Assembly: GCA_016789035.1 (NCBI GenBank)
Contig: JAEUSC010000090.1
Location: forward strand, 1-5,399
Length of the DNA stretch: 5,399 nt
DNA from: Candidatus Omnitrophota bacterium
GTDB taxonomy: Bacteria; Omnitrophota; Gorgyraeia; Zapsychrales; Fredricksoniimonadaceae
Reading direction: 5' to 3'
Part shown: in pieces, positions 5,397 to 5,399 of the stretch
Layout of the letters: each line of letters opens with the position of its first letter
Position numbering within the stretch: the first letter of the stretch is position 1
The notes under the pieces: generated by a model
The model's input: the letters and a program-made list of their open reading frames with translations, nothing else
The model's database searches: none
Told to the model about the DNA's origin: nothing
Position numbers and translations under genes: made by a program

Positions 5397-5399
5397 TAA

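Overview
This window is a compact, gene-dense stretch of bacterial chromosome of moderate-to-low GC. All convincing genes lie on the + strand. The gene set (CtpA-type protease, YibQ-like deacetylase, TsaD, bactofilin, a PEP-CTERM protein, and a tRNA without an encoded CCA end) points to a Gram-negative-type envelope. The protein sequence flavour, a bactofilin fused to an excisionase-like helix-turn-helix, and an exosortase-sorted protein suggest an uncultured lineage such as Omnitrophota. That placement is inference; a deltaproteobacterial or other diderm origin cannot be excluded from sequence alone.

Region 1 (2-3252) is a tight three-gene run. It holds a 5'-truncated S41 carboxyl-terminal protease (ctpA/prc family, complete Ser-Lys-Gln catalytic set), a membrane-anchored divergent polysaccharide deacetylase 3 nt downstream, and tsaD, whose ATG overlaps the previous stop (TAATG). 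The first two genes act in the periplasm or cell wall. TsaD makes the t6A37 modification of ANN-decoding tRNAs.

Region 2 (3262-4146) is a separate unit. It starts at a good sigma70-like promoter with an extended -10 and encodes a bactofilin whose C-terminus carries an excisionase/MerR-like HTH. This gene overlaps (ATGA) a 100-residue protein with a second, related HTH and a transmembrane helix at its extreme C-terminus. Together they look like a membrane-tethered DNA-binding module joined to a bactofilin scaffold, and this is the most interesting part of the window.

Region 3 (4147-4974) has a 241-bp non-coding leader with a strong promoter, a tRNA with CAT anticodon (probably elongator Met) carrying a compensated A19-U56 tertiary pair, and 45 nt later a small secreted PEP-CTERM protein ending in a classic intrinsic terminator. 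The tRNA and the PEP-CTERM gene may share a transcript.

Region 4 (4975-5399) has no convincing protein gene. It opens with an intrinsic terminator facing the minus strand, only a few bases from the + strand terminator, and contains a further long hairpin. This suggests a convergent minus-strand non-coding transcript or a REP-like element. The window ends in a probable promoter and a strong Shine-Dalgarno for a + strand gene that begins just past the edge.
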